From assembly GCF_024763615.1 (NCBI RefSeq), contig NC_077223.1, positions 105,772,627 through 105,836,626 on the forward strand: DNA of 64,000 nucleotides, written 5' to 3'. Under the pieces are notes generated by a model that saw nothing but the letters and a program-made list of their open reading frames with translations, made no database searches and was not told where the DNA came from. The position numbers and the translations under genes are program-made. This document shows positions 11,471-21,683 of the stretch, one piece after another (positions within the stretch are counted from its first letter, which is position 1; each line of letters opens with the position of its first letter). This stretch comes from Phlebotomus papatasi (taxonomy: Eukaryota > Arthropoda > Insecta > Diptera > Psychodidae).

Positions 11471-13270
11471 ATTAGGTGAGATTCTTAACAAAATCTCACC
11501 TACTATAATCCTAACAAAATTTCATGTCGTCCGATCGACCTCAAATTTGGCCAAAACGTGTTTCGCCACTTCCTGATTCCGAATATATATGTGGCTAATT
11601 TACGTTCCCGGCCGGCCGGCCGGCCGGCCGCTCTTTGGAGCTTCATAGCTCCTAAACTAAAAAAGATATCGACTTGCGGTTTTCGGCAAAGGTTATATAT
11701 CGGGTGAAAATTGCAACTTGGTGCATAGACCCCCCACCCCCCACCCCTCCTTCCGCCATTTTGAAGACCCCCCTTTTTTTGTTTTCTCAATAGCTCCGCC
11801 CCTATGGCATTCAGCGGACTCAAATTTTAGTATGTTATAGCTGGGCCTTAGAGCTTTCCATCAATACCAAACTTAAGGTCCCCCGACCCCCCTGACCCGA
11901 GCTTTAAGGGTCCAAAAAAAATTTCTTAAAATGGCCATAACTCCGGTTCTAATTGTCAGAATTTAAAAAGTGAGGGCTTTTTGGAAAGCTCTCGTGAAAT
12001 GCCACTTCCCCTTCTAACATCGCAAGTTCATAAAACCACCGCTAGGGGCGCTTTTTTTAAAAAGAAAATTTTTAAATCTTAAAAGTTAAATAACTCAAAA
12101 ATTCCATTGTGCATCGGGCTGAAAATTTAGTATGTTGTAGCCGTTGATTATACCTATCAAACAAAAAAAACCTTAAGTCGATCCATAACCCCTGACCCGA
12201 GCTATAAGGGGTCAAAGTTCGAACATTGACCGGCCTCTATCTCCGGTTCTAATTAACATAGCGACCTAAATTTTACCTTTTTCGTTTCGTCTCGATGAGC
12301 ACTTTCAGATGGAAGTTCAAAAAGTCACCACAGGTGGCGCTGTGATAGCGTCAAAATTCATCGAAATTCAAAGTCACTTTTCTCAAAAACGGCATTGTGC
12401 AAGTTAATGAAATTTTAGTATGTTGTAGTCCAGTCTAGGACGTTTCCAAAATGGTGCGTATGCGCGCTGTGGTTAAAACAGAACCGGAGATATGAGGGGT
12501 CAAAGTTCACAAAATTCAAAAAATCATATCTCCGGTTCTATGTGACCGATTTTGATGAGTGAGGGCTTAAACGAAAGATCTCACCAAATGCTACAACTTT
12601 CTAGAATATTTGAACTTCGTGGGACCAACACCAGGGGCGCCACAGTCGAAAAACCAATTTCAATATCACATAACCTCAATTATCTCGACTGTCGCTGAAC
12701 CGATTTTGATGATTACTTCAACATAATTGTAGAGCACATTTGTCTCTACATTTCGTCCATACATCATTTTCCACTCAGACTACGCTATCACTCCGATTTT
12801 GCCGTTTAAGTGTGAAAAAATTAATTTTTCCAATAATAACGCTTTGAAATCACTCAGATGGCAATTTGACTGCCTCTACTCCACAAAGACACTTAAAATA
12901 GGGTTTTAAATGGAAAGTCCCACAAAATACAACAATTCTTTGAAATAGTTGAAGCTCAACAAATGACTACTTGGGGCACTCTGGATGAAAAAACGAGTTA
13001 AGAAACAAAAAACCTCGCTTATCTTGGCTTCTGAGTAATCGATGAGATCATGTTCTATGGGAAAATTATAGAGAACATTCTGGTCTACATTTCATCCATA
13101 TATCACTTTTCTGTCAGTTCATCCAAATCCTTGATATTTTGGTTTAAATACAAAATTTGTATAATTTCACGAATTTGATTCAAGATAACTGAATGGCGTC
13201 TCCCAACTTCAGCTCCAAATCGAATTTGCATGCACTCCGAGTTAGCTCACGTTAAGAATCTCACCTACAT
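11471..13270. mobile_element. 1.8-kb modular non-coding TIR element (TAGGTGAGATTCTTAAC ends)
   Basis: Both ends carry the same inverted motif: TTAGGTGAGATTCTTAAC at 11473 and GTTAAGAATCTCACCTA at 13253. The left end also has a second, hairpin-forming copy (AAAATCTCACCTAC). The interior holds three similar modules spaced about 295 bp. In each, 'CCGGTTCTAATT'-type, 'GGGGCGC'-type and 'TTTAGTATGTTGTAG'-type motifs recur at matched distances. A perfect (CCGG)n run spans about 11611-11630. A related element in the opposite orientation ends at 56905. There is no transposase, so mobilisation would be in trans. Confidence 0.65.
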
Positions 13271-13286
13271 AAGCCGGTTAGGATTA

Positions 13287-13703
13287 TCTGTCCCTTTTTC
13301 TTTTTATTTTTATTTATTTATTTATATTTTTTTAAATATTGATTTTAGCCATTTTTAAGAATTTTAAAATTTCTTTGTAAATTTCGTTATTTGTTGATTT
13401 TAAAATTGTTTTGAGATCATTATTATTTTGTGTTAAATTTTTGAAATTGCATTTGATATTGTCAAATTTTTTACATTTCAAAATTAAATGTTCACAGTCT
13501 TCAATTACGTTACATATTTCACATAAATTATTATCTTTTAGTTTTATTAAGTGAACGAATCTTTTATCTAGGCAATGTCCTGTTCTTATTCGTGATATTA
13601 TTTTTAAATTGTTGACATTAATATTTTTTTCTTTAAACCATATTTTTTGACTAATTTCTCCATTTCTAAAAAATGTGGAATGCTTCACGATTTTGCGTGT
13701 CAT
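13287..13703 (-). pseudogene. 5'-truncated non-LTR retrotransposon, C-terminal ORF end
   Basis: The minus-strand frame ending at 13332 contains RIRTGHCLDKRFVHLIKL followed by a Cys-rich knuckle, C-x2-C ... EHLILKC. This is the arrangement found at the C-terminal end of the polyprotein in Jockey/I/R1-type elements (the 'RLRTGH...C..C....H....C' zinc-binding motif). About 110 codons remain, and the reverse transcriptase and endonuclease are absent. Past the stop, the 3' region passes into an (AAATA)n-type tail (T-rich on the plus strand, 13290-13330). Its upstream end is fused directly to a U6 snRNA sequence, and the open frame starts inside U6 at its GGATGACACG segment and runs through the junction without a stop. 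Confidence 0.8.
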
Positions 13704-13718
13704 CCTTGCGCAGGGGCC

Positions 13719-13758
<40 letters not shown>

Positions 13759-13775
13759 TCTGCCGAAGCAAGAAC
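13668..13775 (-). ncRNA. U6: full-length U6 snRNA sequence (retropseudogene part of a chimera)
   Basis: Read on the minus strand it begins GTTCTTGCTTCGGCAGAACA and contains the invariant ACAGAGA box (GATACAGAGAAGATTAGC), CCCCTGCGCAAGGATGACAC and the terminal TTCCACATTTTTT. It appears complete at 108 nt. Compared with the insect U6 sequence I know, I see one likely substitution (GAAGCATTCC instead of GAAGCGTTCC). U6 pairs with U4 and U2 in the spliceosome. Directly downstream is retrotransposon ORF sequence rather than a normal 3' flank. The region upstream (13776-13830 on the plus strand) has no clear TATA at the expected distance, so I read this as a retrotransposed copy, not an active gene. 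Confidence 0.9.
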
Positions 13776-13796
13776 ACACAAAAATTTACATTTTGC

Positions 13797-14205
13797 AGTA
13801 AACTTTGCACAGTGTTGTTGACATTGTTGATGATGTGTCAAGAATATCTAAATTCGAAATAGCAGAACAACCAACGCTAGAGCGGCGGGTACGTGAACTA
13901 GCACTTTAGGCTTCCGATGGATTTTCGAATAGGTTTGGCTTAGCTTTGGAGTGGCTTTGTCTCTTCGAAAGCTTATTACTGAACGGAGCCAATAATTCGA
14001 TTTTTTCAGCAAACGTTTACACATTATTGCTGACATTGTTGACGATTGAGTGTCAAGAATACATAAATTCGAAATGGAACAACAATCAGCGCTAAAGCAC
14101 TGAGTACTTGAACTTGCACTTTAGGCTTCCGGTAGATTTTCGAAAAGATTTAGTTTGACTTTGGAGTGGATTTGTCTTTTCGAAAGGTTATTACTGAATG
14201 GAACC
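13797..14205. repeat. tandem duplication, two ~205-bp units beside the U6 chimera
   Basis: Unit 1 (13797-13996) and unit 2 (about 14004-14205) share TTGACATTGTTGA, TGTCAAGAATA, AAATTCGAAAT, CACTTTAGGCTTCCG, TTTGGAGTGG, TTTGTCT and TTATTACTGAA in the same order. Unit 1 starts about 20 bp from the 5' end of the U6 copy, so the chimera inserted at or near the edge of the duplication. Confidence 0.75.
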
Positions 14206-14688
14206 TATATAGGGCAAACAAAATCTCTTTATTTTTCCAATTTTAGAACAAACAATGAACTGATTAACAATCCCTCCTGATCTTCAGTAAATGATTATAA
14301 AATAAATGAGACTAAGGAACTCTTATGTATATATATACAACAGATGACAAATATATAAAAGATGATCAATGCAAGGTCAAGGTGACTAAAAATATTTAAT
14401 AGCACATTTTCATTGATCAAAAAATATAACTGCGCTGGGAAGGTGTTGAAATATCCGGTCACATGGGTTAGTGTATGTATTAGGTACATAGCATTTCTGA
14501 CTGAAATTGTTAATAGTAACACGATGAATTTTCTGCCTCACATCGTAGGCGCCCAATTAAACATTATTTACGATTGCAATTTCAAAATTATTTATCCTTC
14601 AAATAACCCTAGTGTGTTGGTGATAAAAATAATATTCAAGGTAAATTCTTGATATATTTTCCTGGCTTGAGAGATTTTGTTGTTTTAC

Positions 14689-14740
14689 CTGTTGTCTTGC
14701 GCTTTGTAGACTTTATCAATTCATCCATTTTGGACTCCAT
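14689..14740 (-). CDS. candidate first coding exon, unidentified gene
   Basis: On the minus strand an A-rich leader leads to CAACGATGG, then an open frame MESKMDELIKSTKRKTT (17 codons plus one base), and AACAG followed by a GTAAAA donor at 14683-14688. The preceding 150 bp (AAATAGTGCAAAAGTG, GTGTGTAAAATTACG) look like a dipteran 5' UTR. The exit phase (one base left over) fits the entry phase of the exon at 2451-2587. A joined product would read ...KRKTTAIDQEFSQ..., with a 12-kb intron that contains the MBF2-like gene, but intermediate exons may exist. The protein is not recognised. Confidence 0.45.
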
Positions 14741-14915
14741 CGTTGAACTTTAATCCGAATTTATGTTGCACTTCAATCCATAACAATTTTTTCGTAATTT
14801 TACACACTAACTATATTCACTTTTGCACTATTTTCCAACAATTTATTCAAATTTATGATGTAGCGAGGGAAAAACTGAGAAAATCACTGAAGTTCTCACA
14901 GTCTATTTTCGATCA
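14741..14915 (-). promoter_or_regulatory. probable 5' UTR or promoter-proximal region of the 14740 exon
   Basis: Read on the minus strand, the sequence has an arthropod initiator-like TTCAGTG near 14887 and then an A-rich leader without stem-loops down to the ATG at 14740. No TATA box was identified. The assignment depends on the exon call. Confidence 0.3.
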
Positions 14916-15580
14916 GTTCTTAGCACTGTACTTTTCTGCAGGATAAATTTTAATTTTGGAAAATGTCTTTTGATATGTTTATTAATTAGTGCAATTGGTC
15001 GTGGAAAACAAAGTTTAGCGTAATGTGTTTACTCGGGAAAATTGATTGATTGAGGGTTCTTGAATCAAGTGCAATTGGGATTTGAAGACGATCGTCCTAA
15101 TTAAATCAAATATTCGGTTTGAGATTGTATAGTGTTTAGTGTTATTGGAATGAGGAAAGAAGGGCAATCTCTAAAAGGGGGGTTGATGTGTCAAAGACAG
15201 ACACAGGGCGTCTTCTTGTGCTATTTCCGCGTTGTTCTTCAATCCGAGTGAGTGCTATGTTGTATCGAAATTGCACAAGTGCGTCGTGTCTCGATCTTTT
15301 TTTTTGGTTGCTCGAACTTCGCAGAGAATACAATACATATTACATCAATTTTGAGCTATTTATGTATTTCGAACAATTTATTATTCGACAAAGAGATTGA
15401 TTTTGAAGTTCTGAAGGCTCTGGGAAAACGACTTTAATATGTTTTTTGATTTCTTGATCGGTTCTGAGATCTACAGGCCAAATGGTTTGAGATAGTGACA
15501 TTGAATCTTTGGCGAACCCATCATAAATCGAGTGTAAAATCGTTAAAGCTCTAAAATTTTACTTCCCATTTTAATTTTTT

Positions 15581-15790
15581 CCAGCGAGCACAATTAACTG
15601 CTTTTTTCAGCATATTTTTCCTGAGGCAATAAGCAAAAATATGCTGACTGGTCAGCAGTTCTCAAACAAAAAGTGCTAACCAAATATATGGGAATGACAC
15701 TGCCTCGCGAGTTTCGCATGAACGCAGAATTCAGCTAAAAATACATGTTTTCAGCTGAATTGAAATCGGTTTTCATTTGGTGCTCGCTGG
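15581..15790. mobile_element. MITE with CCAGCGAGCA ends
   Basis: A 210-bp element with matching inverted tips CCAGCGAGCA / TGCTCGCTGG and an internal pair of AGCATATTTTTCC... / AAAAATATGCT. No second complete copy was found in the window, although CCAGCGAAC occurs at 30311. It is non-coding. Confidence 0.65.
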
Positions 15791-15989
15791 GATTCTCTCA
15801 TTAACGAAAGAACGTTTTCTTTGATTCCTCCAACTCCAATGGCTTCAACCATTTTTTGGGTACGTTTCGAAGATATTTCCAGCACAATATTTATGCATGA
15901 AATATCTTTAAATTTTAGAGTAGATCAGTGTAATGCAAAACCTGAGCCAAATCGGACTGCGAATTGCAGCTACGTTACATTCTTATTGA

Positions 15990-16272
15990 GTGGTTTCTTG
16001 TACTTGAGACACAGGGGCATGACATTTTCTATGTTTCCCATGTTTCTAGCGAGCCGAAAAACTTTTGAGTTTATTAGCTGTTTTCTGTCATTGTGGAAAG
16101 AATTAGCAAAAAATAATAATACAAAATAAAAGCCACTTTAATAACGAAGACGCAACCGAAAACCCTAAATTGGCAACCTACGTAGTGTTGGAAATATCTC
16201 GTGAAATGTATACGAAAACAGGGAAAAAATTACACTGAAACCGGTCGCATTTTTCAGAGCTAATGTCACCCC
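15990..16272. repeat. dispersed repeat, inverted copy at 45078-45360
   Basis: It shares AGGGGCATGA, CATGTTTCTAGCG, AGCCGAAAA, GCAACCGAAAACC, AATTGGCAACC and GGTCGCATTTTT with the reverse complement of 45078-45360, in the same order over about 270 bp. The 102-aa open frame at 15821-16129 overlaps it and is not conserved in the other copy. Confidence 0.75.
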
Positions 16273-17662
16273 CCTGACTTGAGATAAAACGAAAATCCAT
16301 TCATTTGATATAGGTTTTAATTTATAAATTTACGATGAAATAAAGATGATAAATTGGTACAACTATTGGTTGATGGTAACTATCTAACTGGTAGTCGCCA
16401 TCTTGATTTGACGTTTCTCTCCGTTATTTTGTATAACTGTCAAAACCTAAAACTCATCCCATAGGGCTGAAATTTTAGTATGTTATAGCTGATGTCAAGA
16501 CCTTTTCGGAACGTATCGGTGTTCATGATTAGGTTAAGTATTTACCTAGATACAAAAGCTCAAAGTTTAAGATTTTGAAATAAATTACATTTCCCCAATC
16601 TTTATTATTTACTGTTCAAAAAACACTGGAGAACCCTTATTTTGAAATGGCGGTTTCGAATTAAAATCTCCTTATTCAGATATGTTGTAATTCATAAATC
16701 AAGACGTCAAGTTATAAGTTCGAGCATTTTGCGAAGTTTCTTTCACTGTGGAATTCTTTTTGTGATGACTGAATGTAAATAGATTCGCAGATCAGCTGTA
16801 TTTCTCCTCAAAAAGTTCCATGAATATGTTATTGTTGCTGTTTTTACCAATTTCTACGTATTTTGCGGTTGAACAAGGGTTTTTAACACTAACTCTATAA
16901 TTCATGTGAGCAACACATACAATTGCAACTATGAGTAAAATATTTATATGTTGATCTTATGTAGAAGATCACTAACAAGGGTTGAGAAAAAGAGCATCCT
17001 GCGGCTGTAGGATACTCCCAAAAGAGAAGGGAAAAAACAGAAAGGTAAGGAGCACAACAGTATTCTAAAAGTTTCCATAGACGAACCCTAAGCAACCGGG
17101 GTATTCTACTTGGTTAAGGTTTACTATATTTTTTCAGATCTATAAATAATTTGCTGTTACATGCAAGAACGACATTTTTCTTTTTCTTTGTTCGTTAGAT
17201 CTTATTTTTTAACGATAGCGCTATCGGTGCTGTGTTTTTTTGTGACGTCTTCCATAAAGGAAGCATCAGTCGTTCTGTATTCATCAGGGTTCAAAAGTTT
17301 CAACTTGAATACCCCATATCTAAGCAATTGCTTGACCTAGGTCGAATTATATACATATTCTGAAAGGTCTTGACAGCAGCTACAACATACTAAAATTTCA
17401 GTTCAATCGGATGAGTTTTCGGTTTTGACTGTTCGTCGGTTGCGTCTACCTCTGTCGTATCTGCATTTCTTTTGTGTCAGCATTTCACGCAAGAGGGAAC
17501 GTCTGTATTGTAGCTTGCACCGAATACAGATACAAAACAAATGCAAATACGTCAGAAATAGACGCAACCGACGAGTTATTCAAAATGGCAGACAGAAACG
17601 TCAAATTAAAATGGCGATCATGGCATGTAATGTTTTTGAAAGATATAATAATTTAACATAAA
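16273..17662. other. non-coding stretch with fragments of the 11.5-kb modular element
   Basis: GCTGAAATTTTAGTATGTTA at 16468 and its complement ACATACTAAAATTTCAG at 17386 are modules of the element at 11471-13270, in opposite orientations. The sequence between them has no recognised gene. An AACGATAGCGCTATCG palindrome lies at about 17211. Confidence 0.45.
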
Positions 17663-17800
17663 GGCGTCTACACATTGGGAGCAATTTTCGTCAAAAATTG
17701 CGTTTTTGACAGAAATTTGACGTTTCCCCCTACAACGTTGCAGGGAATTTCCTTCAAAAAAGCAATTTTTGACAAAAATTGCTCCCAATGTGTAGAGGCC
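17663..17800. mobile_element. foldback MITE family D, copy 1
   Basis: A 138-bp element. The ends GGCGTCTACACATTGGGAGC and GCTCCCAATGTGTAGAGGCC are almost perfect complements. The subterminal GCAATTTT-CGTC-AAAAATTGC is a second hairpin. Copies lie at 19296-19434, 28141-28278 and 50732-50868, with a remnant at 61100-61199. Frames are open on both strands only because the sequence is quasi-palindromic. Confidence 0.9.
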
Positions 17801-19295
17801 ATAATACAAAAAACAAAAAAAACAAAAGTCTTATCAAACAAATTCTCTTGTTTCTGAACACTTTAAACGGCATTTTCCAAAATTTACACTATTTATTAAA
17901 ATTCTTGAAGACAAAGAATGAATTCATGTACATTCTTTGAAAAATAAATCGTACATGTCAAGAATTAAAAGTAACTAGAAATGACTCTGAATTACCCTAT
18001 ACGCATATGGCATTGCATTGATTTTCTAGATGGTAAGAACGAACGGGCAAAGCAAAATGTACTTCTTAACCATTTGGAACATTTGGAACCTTTGTAATCA
18101 AATTCTTTGAATTTCACGTTCTTTTTGGAAGTATTTGTGTGATTCATTTATTAAAAAAACACTAACCTTATCTAATTTACTCAGGATCTTTAGAAGCATC
18201 AAAAATGAAAATTATGCGTAATGTGACTAAGTTCGAGCACTCCGCAAAGTTAGGACGCTTCGCTAGTCTTTTTATTTGTTTTTTTTTTAAGTCTTCCCAA
18301 CCTCTATTGTCTTTTATTATCTTTTTCATTACGTGCAATGAAACGAGACAGAGTGTAAATTAAGTGTGATTTCTAATTGAAACAACTGAGACAGTGTCTT
18401 CTGAGAGTGTTCGAAAAGAAATAAGAGTAAAATTTTCCTGAACCGAAATTGTGTTCGGTTGGTGATAGACAATTGAGTTGTATCAACCAATCACACACAA
18501 TACTAAAATGCCATGCTCTATATTCTAAAAATTGATCTGCAAGAACATTGACGATTTGCAAGAGGAGCCAATTGGGATTGATTTTATTGAGATACGATAA
18601 TGAATATTCTCAATTGGTTGTACGAAGAACACTTTTATATAATAGTTTTTTCGATGAAAAAATCACTTTTTTCCACAATTTTCCTTTGAATAACACAAGA
18701 TTTCAACGAATAATCCACTGAAATTGCCGTTTCTCACAAATTCTTTATGAATTTTGCACACTTTATCCACATTTAGCGATCTTCAGGGAAATTTCTTTTC
18801 CCAACACTATCTCTAAATACTCCAATCAATTCATTTTTGATGATAAATCACTAAAATATTTTTTTAGAAAAATTAAAAATGAACAAATTTGAAGAGTTAG
18901 AAAAAGGTCAGGAAGAAAAGTGAGCAAAACGGTTTAAGAGTTTCTCGAGGAACTTTCCTAAGACTGGCGATTTGATCAAGAGCTCGAAAGAAACTGAATA
19001 GTATACGAAATAATTGGTGTACTCTCGTGGTTAGAACGTGATGACAGTGAGTGAGTAGGAAAATGTGCAAATACGAGAGAAAGATGCGCCTTCTAATGGC
19101 CACCTATTATACATTTAAAAGAGATTTAAAGCAAATAAATGTAAATCACACATATTCCCACAAGGCACTCATTGCATGGCGTCTCAGATTGGGCCGCAAT
19201 ATTGGCAATTTGTCATGAAATTTTCACACTGTCCATTACCGGTCTAGAGGCCAAACGGTAAGAGATGTTGACTTAGTTCATTAGTCCTTTCTTAT
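17801..19295. other. non-coding stretch
   Basis: No gene was recognised. GTTCGAGCACTCCGCAAAGT at 18231-18250 recurs as GAGCAGTCCGCAAAGTCTGG at 51244 and in shorter form at 16716 and 48190, marking fragments of another dispersed repeat. Confidence 0.4.
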
Positions 19296-19434
19296 GGCCT
19301 CTACACATTGGGAGAATTTTTTGTCAAAAATTGCTTTTTTGAAGGAAATTCCCTGCAGCGTTGTAGGGAGAAACGTCAATTTTCTGTCAAAAACGCAATT
19401 TTTGACGAAAATTGCTCCCAATGTGTAGACACCT
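19296..19434. mobile_element. foldback MITE family D, copy 2
   Basis: A 139-bp element, inverted relative to copy 1 (GGCCTCTACACATTGGGAGA ... CCCAATGTGTAGACACC), with the conserved centre CCCTGCAGCGTTGTAGGG. Confidence 0.9.
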
Positions 19435-19479
19435 TTAGACGAAAAGCCTAGTATTTTGTATTTTTGTGACACCTTCTGA

Positions 19480-20050
19480 GCCTACTCGACATCTCACCAG
19501 CTTTTTCTTCCGATATATTGGTGATTCTCTGCTCCGACTTCCTGAGTTCTGTTTGGGTATTTCTGAGTTTGGGCTGACTTTCCTTGGCTTCTCTGGTTTT
19601 GGTTTTTTTTTTTTTTTAATTAATATGTCTTTTCTTTATAAACTAATTTTTCTGTTCTGATTCTATTCTATCTCTATTCTATTCTTATATATGGTGTTGG
19701 TTGTGATCTTGAATTTTTTTTTCTACTTCTTTCCTCTGGGTTCGTTTGCAATTTCATTGGCAACGACACGAAAATCCTTTGGTTTTCCAGTTGCCTCTTA
19801 CCTCGTCCCTTTGCTCCTCACGCTACCCACTAAACTGCTTTAGTTTAAGATATAAATTAATGATTTGTAATTTATGTATGTATGTAATTCAGCCTGAAGC
19901 GGGGTTTCCGCCGTTTACTCGTGGAGGCTGTTGTTAAGACGGCGGCGGCCGCCGCTTGAGTACCAGCGTCAGGGTATGGGCGGGCTGTGGGTTTAGTGGT
20001 ATGGGGCGCATTGGGCTCGAGTGTTCAAAATAAATAAATAAATAAAAAAA
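19480..20050 (+). mobile_element. 3' end of a non-LTR retrotransposon, tail (AAATA)n
   Basis: This block is T- and C-rich, then GC-rich. It holds the covarying hairpin (CCGCCGT at 19908-19914 with ACGGCGG at 19939-19945) and ends in AAAATAAATAAATAAATAAA. It is related in layout to 7946-8402 and to the minus strand of 39100-39260. No reverse transcriptase frame remains. Confidence 0.6.
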
Positions 20051-20134
20051 TAATACGATCACTCGGAGGACGCCCCTTTAAGGCGACCAGTGCATTGACC
20101 ATAATTCAAGCTTTTTCGACCACGCTTAGGGCCC

Positions 20135-20326
20135 AAATAGACTCAGGCTGATTCTCGAGAATACTTAGCTTATAAAATTTAGCAGTAAAGGATTAGGTAA
20201 GGGAAATTTATGCAAAGGACCTCTAATTTATGATCTTAAGTCCTCAGTGTATGACAGTTTGGAATAAATCTTTACTACTAAATTTTACAGGCTAAATATT
20301 CTCGAGGATCAGCCTGTGTCTATTTT
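20135..20326. mobile_element. MITE with ~58-bp inverted repeats
   Basis: A 192-bp element. The left arm (AATAGACTCAGGCTGATTCT, CGAGAATACTTAGC, AAATTTAGCAGTAAAG) and right arm (CTTTACTACTAAATTT, GCTAAATATTCTCGAG, ATCAGCCTGTGTCTATT) are complementary with few mismatches. It is non-coding. Confidence 0.85.
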
Positions 20327-20339
20327 AGACTTTACACTC

Positions 20340-20575
20340 TGCTACCCAAAATTTTACAGTGGAAATCGAAGAACCAGTCTTCCCTAAAGTAGAATCCAGG
20401 TCGGCTTTAATATTGGGTGTCTTAAGACCTTTCAAAAACAGGTACCGGATCAGGTACCGGATCAGTGTAGGTCCCAACCTACAAGCGCCATTTATATTTG
20501 AGGTCAAGGACTTCTGGGAATGTCCTCGTAAAATGAGAAAAAAATAAATCCAATTCAATTCAATAAATAACTATT
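20340..20575 (+). mobile_element. probable non-LTR or SINE 3' end with (AATTC)n tail
   Basis: A GC-richer segment with a short direct repeat (GGTACCGGATCA twice, about 20441-20465) passes into AAATCCAATTCAATTCAATA. The pentamer tail resembles that at 8390-8402. No coding region survives. Confidence 0.5.
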
Positions 20576-20611
20576 ATATTTAGTAATATAGTGACATTTT
20601 AATAATTCATT

Positions 20612-20842
20612 TAGGGTGAAAGGAACGTCTATTGACACTTTAAGAACTCGTGTCAACACCTATTGACACCCTACCCTGTACTATTTGGGATATGAAATTT
20701 GAACATCTATGTTTATAGTAAAAGGTATATTATAGAAAAAAACGTCATATTACTTATATTTTACTAGATACATTAAATAATTTTCAACATTTTGACAAAA
20801 GTGTCCGGGGCTCCCTGTCGAACAGACGTTCCTCCGACCCTA
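20612..20842. mobile_element. MITE family F, copy 2
   Basis: A 231-bp element, reverse orientation of 2741-2975, with ends TAGGGTGAAAGGAACGTCT and AGACGTTCCTCCGACCCTA. A TA at both ends suggests TA target duplication. Confidence 0.8.
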
Positions 20843-21375
20843 CTTTATTTATTTTTCAATTTTTTTTTATAACAATCTATACGACATTGGGTAAAATCGG
20901 ATAATTCGATTTAGTTCAAACGTAATCCATAAAACTTATTATAGTTAATAATTATAATCAAGGGGAAGATATTAGTCGAGAAATCGTGTACACCACTTCC
21001 AGCACTTCTTAATTTTTTTATGAAAAAAGTCAAAGACTTCCTCACATCCTGAAGTGCCATAGGTGATTTCCAGCACTTCTGCACTTCCAGACACTTCCGG
21101 CTTTTGAATTTAAAAGAAACGACTAAAATCTAATGTGAATTTTCTTCAACAGCTGGATTATTATTATTGACTTTATTCAATATCGCAATTGCATTTTAAT
21201 TTAACTGAAAATAGAATCTCAATTTAAATAGTTTCTCTCGGATGGTTGATCCAAGTTGGATCGTGTGGAATCGCGAGGTGTTGTGCAGGAGGCCTTGTCT
21301 ATTAAAGGAACGTAAGTGGCCATTTACGATAAGAAGTGATGAACTTGCACGAAAAAGCATTTTGGGAGATCATTT

Positions 21376-21450
21376 AATTTCAATTCAATTTATTTAGAAG
21401 AAAATAGGACAGTATGTCCTCTATACAAAATCTCTCTATATTTAGATCAT
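21376..21450 (-). repeat. fragment of a retroelement 3' end
   Basis: ATTCAATTTATTTAGAAGAA followed by GACAGTATGTCCTCTATACA is similar to 54408-54450 (AATTTATTTAGAAAGAATAT, GACAGCCTGTCC). Read on the minus strand both finish in an (AATTG)-type tail. The internal ACAGNNTGTC is a small palindrome. Confidence 0.5.
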
Positions 21451-21683
21451 GTTCTTCCTTTTAGAATGATTAAAAGGTATCTTAGTAAATTTCGAAATAG
21501 AGATTTACCCTTCGAAAGATCAACGCCATTTTAAACGACCTCTAACATTGATAACGATATGTGAGTATCCTATTAGAAGAAAATTTATGCATAATATTTG
21601 AAAAGATTGTTAAGATGTTGGAAAACAATAATTCGACTGTATTTCGTCATTTCCAAAATATTGGATACGTTTCCACGATCGGT

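Noticed and set aside
11611..11630. GGCC run as a CpG island or promoter
   Set aside because: It is a simple (CCGG)n repeat inside a mobile element with no transcript evidence.
13668..13775. Functional U6 snRNA gene
   Set aside because: The sequence is complete, but it is fused to a retrotransposon body and lacks an evident TATA at the expected distance, so a retrocopy is more likely. It is kept as a copy, not claimed as active.
15821..16129. 102-aa plus-strand frame as a gene
   Set aside because: It overlaps a dispersed repeat whose other copy (45.1 kb) does not preserve the frame.
17618..17857. Open frames on both strands containing the peptide LGAIFVKNC, repeated at 19.3 and 28.2 kb, suggesting a conserved small protein
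   Set aside because: They are translations of the quasi-palindromic family D MITE; every copy gives similar frames on both strands because of its sequence symmetry.
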